A DNA stretch of 64,000 nucleotides from Zoroaster sp. YZ-2022 (Eukaryota > Echinodermata > Asteroidea > Forcipulatida > Zoroasteridae), in contig CM055822.1 in the NCBI GenBank assembly GCA_029582265.1, positions 3,841,057 to 3,905,056 of the forward strand, read 5' to 3'. Both the position numbers and the translations under genes were made by a program. Below are positions 57,906-64,000 of this stretch, piece after piece. The notes beneath the pieces are model-generated. The model made no database searches and was not told where the DNA came from. It saw only the letters and a program-made list of their open reading frames with translations. Position 1 is the stretch's first letter, and the number at the start of each line of letters is the position of its first letter.

Positions 57906-60900
57906 GACTTGGGGTTAAGCACATGCCCATAGTGGGTTTCACTGTACATAATAGTATCAGCATTCAGGGACCAGTCTTTATAAAGAGAAGGTTGGTTTGT
58001 ATATGTATTGATTCTTATTCTGTATGAATGCATTCAGACATTTTATCAAATGTGTTGACTGGTTTTCAAGTCATACTATAAACATTTATATGTAAATATT
58101 TCCCAGCATACAGCATGTTTAATTTTTTGTGTTACCAACAGGTGTTAGACAACAGGGATATGTGTTAAACAACAACACAAATTGAAATTTTTACTGGTTT
58201 ATTGATAAGATTATAATCTAGATTATACTAGATTGATTAAATCACCCACAGTAACTAGAACTGGGGTAATCGTTATTAATATTTATAATGTTATATGAAA
58301 TAAAACAAACGTTCCTTGAAAATTTGAACAAATCTAAAAATGTCAATAATATTCAAACATTTTTAGTGGGAAATAACCACCCACCAAAAGGTTGATCATA
58401 CTACTAAGGCCAGTTTTCAATGATGATAAAATAAGAAGTTGTCCATGAAATCTGTCATTTTAATAAGTACAGTGTACTGAAAAAATCCCCCAAATAAAAT
58501 TGTCTGCAGATAAATTTCATAAAACAGATGAAATGATAACATGCAATGGTCCAACTCCTAGACCCAATGTAGAGTGTCCATGGTTTCATTAATTAAAATG
58601 GAAAAACATCATTTTTCTTTTTTTAAATTGGGACTCATCACTTAAATGTGCATGTACGCTAACTAACATTGATAATGTAAACAAAACAACCTTAACAAGT
58701 ACGGTATGCTTACTATTTGATTTGAACAATCTTAGCTTCAGCTTATTATGTTGTGTCATTAACAAGAAAATAATGAAAATGCATTCAAATTTCTAATGTG
58801 GAATTTAGGAAAGAGTACTCTTTCCTAAATTCATACTTGAAATTAATACATTTATCTCAAAAAGTGTCAGCACTCAATTTATTTCTAGGGAATATTGATG
58901 CCATCTTCAGTTTTACATCAAGTTAGATTCACATTACAATTCAACCATTTTGTTATTTTGGTAAACTGTCAGTAAATGCAGCAATATAGGTGCAGCAATA
59001 TAGGTACACAAACCAACCTATGAAAGTTTCAGCTTATTTCATTGTGTCATTAACAAGAAAATAGTGAAAATGCTTTCAGATTGTTCTTATTCATTCAAAC
59101 ATGGAATTTCTGTCTTCAGATGACAGAAATTAATTTTGAAAATTATTTCACAAATTTGACTTATTAGCACCGGAGACAGAAACATCTCAGGTGATGTTTG
59201 ATACCATCATCAACTTAACAAGTTTTATGTAAAACTGTGATCATTTATGTTTTTTGAAATAACTAACAGTACATGTATATGGTGGCTTTTAACTTTCTGG
59301 GCAATATATGCATGTCAAAATGAAATATGGCAGACAAGCTGAAAATGTTTTAGAATCTAAACTTATTTTGAATGAATACCCCTTTCATCAAATCTTAGCC
59401 ATGACATTATACACATGTCAGGGTCGGGTAGGTCGGGGAGTCTTTCAGTCACAGAGCCTGTAGATGAACATTACCTACATGAGCTAAGTGTATACTGCAA
59501 AGTGATTGTGAATGTAATTCAATCATGCCTTTACATAAACCTTACATTGTACAATATTACATAAATTTCAAAGAGACGCTAAACAAATAATAATTGTTGC
59601 TTAGCACAAATTCTTGCAAAGCATTTTTTTTATAGTGATATCCAGTTTATTGCATGGCTTACACCTTTACGTCTTGCCAGTTTGAATATTTTTCTGTTTT
59701 AATACCAGCTCAATGAACACGGATTCTTACACTATCTATCCGGTAAAACACTTAAAATTCCAATTCCAACAGCGTTCCTTCTTAGAATCATCACTTTAAT
59801 TTGAATGTCAAACATATAACATAGATTGCACACATTACAATTTGGAATGCAGATTGCACACAGCAATAACATATATCAAAAGCCCTCAACATAATTTGTA
59901 TGCAGAATTTTGCTAGTTGCAACACACACCTACAGATTTAGAGAGGCTTAAGCCACATAAAAACCCACTTTGTACATACGTAATGTTCTGTTTAAATGCT
60001 TTTTACTTGAAATCCTTGAAATGAAGGATACATTTTCAAAAAGCTTTGCACATTCAATGAAATGCACTCTATAGTCTTCATGTACATTGACTTTGAAATG
60101 GACAAAATGTCTGGGACCAGAACTGAAACAGAAATATCAATTTTCATTTTCCGCCCATTTCACCCTTCCAAAACCTATAATTCACCTGTACTTTGTTCCT
60201 AAACATTATTGGAGGGGAGCTGGTGAGGCATACGAGAGCTTCACTTGCCCAGGGCTTCAAAATACCTTTAAAAAAAAATTAAATTTGCCAATAACTCTCT
60301 TATGCCATAAATGACTCTAAACTCACATTTGCATCTCATTGTAATACATCTACTTGTTGTATTACTAATCATTCAATTAAGTGTCAATTTTGCATACTGC
60401 CTTGAAACAACAAGCCCCTTCCCCCAACAAAAATTAATATAAAATAAAAGAATGAAAAACATAAATAACAAAACTATAAACATTTCAATATTATACATAT
60501 AATAAATCAAAATCTAAATAAATATGATTTACACTGTATGATTCATGAAAACAATTCTGTAGTGTTGGAGCTTTTAACCTTACTTAGTGAAAAGTTGCAT
60601 CATCCATGATTTTCCCTATTTTACCAGAAAATATGATAATTCCTTTTAGAAAATAATGAAAATAAATTCTTTGAAGTGAGATTTTTCTTAAAATAATTAT
60701 CTGAAGCCTGCTTTAACAGTAAAAAGTACCAAATTAATTTATGAAGACACCCTCCATTATTTTGAGAAATAATGTGATTTTTAAGCATTTGTTTTCTGTC
60801 TCATGTAAAATAGCAATGTGCTAAGAAAATTAAATACAGAATAATTAGCTGTTGCTAACTGCTTACCAACCAAAATGATCTGTAATATCAATGTAAAATA

Positions 60901-61430
60901 GTAGGATCTTTATCAACTTAGGCCAAAAATAAAAAATTGCCGGAAACTGTTGTTAAAATAGCGTAAGACATTTGATGTAACTTTAACCGATGGGCCTCCC
61001 AATACTAACATGATCATAATCTAGGCCAGCATCCGTATTGCATTTCTTTTCATCCAAAGACTCCCCTTTCCACAAAGACAAAGGCTGACACAGATAAATT
61101 TGCTGTGCTATTTTGGTCATTCTTGTAGGCTATCTACACTACATTAGCCGACATTTCACAAGGCTAAATTTTATCACTATAATGTGACTGAGTTCAAATG
61201 AAAATGGACAAAGCTACCACATAAAGAGAAGTGAAAAATTTCAATCAAAATTGCTTTTAGATTCAGCAATTTTTTGGCATATGAATTGCCCAACCATATT
61301 CGTTAACTAGTATGATAAATATTTCATATTCCTTATAAATGTTATTTATAATTATATTGTGTACTATACTTTCCCTTTTCAAGTGTGCATTGCAATGATA
61401 ATATATTATACGGCCTAATAGTGATTCACA
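57906..61430. other. AT-rich stretch, nothing recognised
   Basis: No exon, repeat unit or terminal inverted repeat was convincing over 3.5 kb. TTTCAGCTTATTATGTTGTG-like words recur at 58735 and 59028, hinting at an old dispersed repeat. Confidence 0.4.
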
Positions 61431-62360
61431 TTAACCCTCCTATAAAATTTGCAGTTTTGGGCCTAGAAACTGCACCTTTCAAAACCTGTCAGCTGGAGGG
61501 TTTTGAAAGGTTAAGTAGTTTGCTTCACTATGCACTACACTGGCAGGTTTTGAAAGGTGGTGTAGATATACTACCATATGTACTATAATAATAATAATAA
61601 TAATAATGTGTGGATTTATATAGCGCACGTATCCACCAACTAAGTGGTGCTCAAGGCGCATTATATTATTATCCCTGCTCATAAGGCTCATAAATCATTC
61701 CTGAAACCATCTCAGCTCCCTGGGGAGTATACAGCTCAATTGCTGCCATTTCTAGCGCATATAGAGCAAACCAACTCTGCCTTCACAGGTACCCATTTAA
61801 CCCCTGGGTGGAGAGAAGCAATTATGATTAAGTGTCTTGCTCAAGGACACAAGTGTCACGGCCGTGATTCGAACCCACATTATGTTGCTAACACCAGAAC
61901 TTGAATCCGGTAAGCTAGACCGCTCGGCCACGTTTGTGTACATAACTGTTTACTGTTAGTCACTGCATATTTCAAATCCCTTTGGCAAGTAATAGAATGA
62001 TACATGTGTATATCTTAGGGATGACTATTTATGTACAGGGTAGCTCAGGCACCTTCTGAAAGGTTTTGACAGTTGGATGAACTTTATTGAGGATTACTTA
62101 GCTTTACTTTAAGACTTAGCGCCAATACCTTTCAAAACCTTCCAACATGTTTTGGCATGTAGGTGTACTTGCTACAGACTTAGCTTACTTTATGACTTAG
62201 TATCAGCACCTTTCAAAACCCTCCAAAGGGTTTTGGCATGTGGATGTACTTACTATACAAGTGTTATGACATGCATTGGCAGGTTAATGCTGTGGGCCCT
62301 ATGCTTATTACACAGGGCAAATTTGGCAGGTTTTGGCATGTACAGTAACAGGAGGGTTAA
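61431..62360. mobile_element. TTAA-flanked element 3 with nested SINE
   Basis: TTAA|CCCTCCTATAAAATTTGC ... AACAGGAGGG|TTAA. Rich in TTTTGGCATGT and CCTTTCAAAACC words. Contains the SINE 61585..61934. Confidence 0.75.
61585..61934 (-). mobile_element. tRNA-derived SINE nested in a TTAA element
   Basis: Full-length copy of the SINE family, with B-box GGTTCGAATCA (slightly degraded), the conserved tail and an ATT run. It lies inside the TTAA-flanked element 61431..62360 and so is younger than it. Confidence 0.85.
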
Positions 62361-62416
62361 TCAACATAAATAAATGGCATGCATAAATCAGAGTATTTTT
62401 ATCCAATATAAAATGT

Positions 62417-63219
62417 TTAACCCTCCAGGGACAGGTTCAAAAAGAATCCTTCGGAGTCAGCACGTGTACTGTACAGCTGCAGTACGAGTGACTTTTCTTT
62501 TTTAATTAACCCTCCTACTACTGATGCACTTTAGTGGAAAGTTGCTGTAGAGGTCAAAACCAGTCAACTGCCTGTTTTGACTGTTGACCCAAATGTGCAC
62601 ACAGGGTCATTTTTGACTGGTTTTTACTGTCATTTTGACCACCCTGAACAATACCAGACAATGCTTTTACCAGTCAAAATCAGTCGACTCATTTTGACCT
62701 GTAAATGTACTTACTACACATAAGGTTTGACAGTGTTTGACTTTTAAGTGCACTAGATATACCTTGGGAAGTATTTCAACATTTTGACTGATTTTGGCCC
62801 TTGTAGTAGTAGGAGGGTTAATAACTATGTCAATTGTTATGCTATTGAAGAGAGTAAATTATGAAAATAAAGGTTATGAATCACTGAATGTGAATATTGA
62901 TTTGATGGAATAACAAGTCCAAAAAAGCTTGCCGTTCATGCCAGTTTCAAAAATAGTGCCCGTGAAGAGCACCCTCTTGTGCCTTAAAAGGCTTACTGCA
63001 GTAAAAGAGATAAAGCAGATGGGTAAAACACATCTAGTATGCCGACTACAAAAAAATTGGAGTAGGATTTCTTCAATTGATCCCTAAAACTGATGTGAAA
63101 TGCCGTGGAATAGGCCTATCTAGATGGATGCGAAAATTTTTTTTTTTTTGAGTGAGTTATGTAATAATTAGTGGTTTTGCTGAGACAGCTGCAGTACACG
63201 TGCTTCCCTGGAGGGTTAA
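62417..63219. mobile_element. TTAA-flanked element 4
   Basis: TTAA|CCCTCCAGGGA ... TCCCTGGAGGG|TTAA, an 11-bp perfect terminal repeat. CAGCTGCAGTAC occurs near both ends. Interrupted by element 5. Confidence 0.78.
62506..62821. mobile_element. TTAA-flanked element 5, nested in element 4
   Basis: TTAA|CCCTCCTACTAC ... GTAGTAGGAGGG|TTAA. The interior is rich in TTTTGACTGGTTTT-type words. Confidence 0.82.
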
Positions 63220-63278
63220 ATCATAATACAGTGGAATATAGATGATGTTTACGCTGTCACTGTACACATAAATTATAA

Positions 63279-63635
63279 TTAACCCTAACTCCCTAGGCCC
63301 ATTTGCTTACACATAACCTGAATCCTCCAAAATCCTTCAGTAGTAAAGCAAGCACATGACATGTATGCACACATGTGTTTCTAATCTGTAATACATGTAC
63401 ATGGCCAGGGACTCTCCCTGCATGCATGGAGTAATAAACAGTGTCCACTGACCCAAGCACCGACCTCGCAATTACTACAACAAACATGGATGTATATGTA
63501 CCATGGAAAGGCAAGTATGCCTAATAACCTCAATCCTCCAAAATCCTTCACTTTAGCAAAGAGCATGTAGCATGTAACCTCAATCCTTCAAAATCCTTCA
63601 CTTTAGCAAAGAGGATTTGAGAAGGTTAGGGTTAA
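63279..63635. mobile_element. TTAA-flanked element 6
   Basis: TTAA|CCCTAAC ... GTTAGGG|TTAA. Contains repeated CCTCAATCCTCCAAAATCC and TTCACTTTAGCAAAGAG blocks. Confidence 0.6.
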
Positions 63636-64000
63636 ACCACCATATACACGTAACCTACGTCATGAACAAAATTGTGAAAAAGTTAATAGTGCAAATGTGA
63701 CCCGATCTTAAAAGTGAGCCTGAAGTAACCAAAGCAGCTTTTGTACAACAGAATGGGCACTAAAATCTCCATGAATGTCCCCAGAGTTGTAATACTCATA
63801 CTTGAGTACATTTTTCTTTACTCATACTCATAAAAAAGTACTCAATAACAAACCTGAATGTCCCCATAAAATTCTTAATTCACAGGACATTGACATGTGT
63901 ATGGTAGTCAATTTAAAATGACAATGTGATTGTTTTACTGAACAAATCTATACATAAAGAAATTTGCTTAACTTGAGATTATGTGGAAATTGCAGTGGTG

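Overview
This is a window of an intron-containing animal nuclear genome that is dense in transposable elements. I infer an invertebrate deuterostome, most likely an echinoderm. The reasons are a clearly animal DAD1 gene split by an intron, a GT47 exostosin-type enzyme of the kind expanded in invertebrate deuterostomes, tRNA-derived SINEs, CR1/L2-like LINEs, and many MITEs with target-site duplications. The phylum is an inference. No operons, bacterial genes or CRISPR arrays are present.

Three genes could be assembled exon by exon with consistent splice phases. (1) A plus-strand, two-exon type II membrane glycosyltransferase of the exostosin/GT47 family (32874..36954, 512 aa), whose 2.5-kb intron is full of inserted elements. 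(2) A minus-strand, two-exon DAD1 gene (43561..45227, 113 aa, the same length as the human protein), with a Harbinger-like MITE in its intron. (3) A minus-strand, five-exon gene (48619..52525, 296 aa) for an uncharacterised papain-fold, C39-like cysteine-peptidase-type protein with a Cys/His/Asn arrangement. None of its five exons looks like a gene alone.

Layout: 0-1.3 kb AT-rich, nothing recognised; 1.3-4.6 kb three consecutive tandem arrays, the last made of exon-like cassettes with splice sites; 5-12 kb degenerate repeats, a SINE, and a MULE-type MITE inside a decayed reading frame; 12-15 kb LINE remnants, one carrying a hAT MITE; 15-22 kb SINEs, MITEs, a long hairpin and two tiny palindromic insertions; 22.5-25.5 kb a large foldback element invaded by a LINE and a MITE; 27.5-29.3 kb a hAT-like element carrying a zinc-finger ORF and a SINE dimer; 32.5-38.1 kb the GT47 gene; 38-43.5 kb MITEs, a 240-bp palindrome and an RTE-tailed SINE; 43.5-45.3 kb DAD1; 46-48.3 kb MITEs and a LINE scrap; 48.6-52.6 kb the peptidase-like gene; 53-56 kb a MULE-like element with a broken transposase and a nested hAT MITE; 57.5-57.9 kb a tandem array; 58-61.4 kb AT-rich, nothing recognised; 61.4-63.6 kb a cluster of TTAA-flanked elements, one nested in another.

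The most unusual signals are the peptidase-like gene, a family of 22-35-bp palindromic insertions each bounded by 7-bp target duplications, and the tandem array of splice-site-flanked cassettes near the left end.
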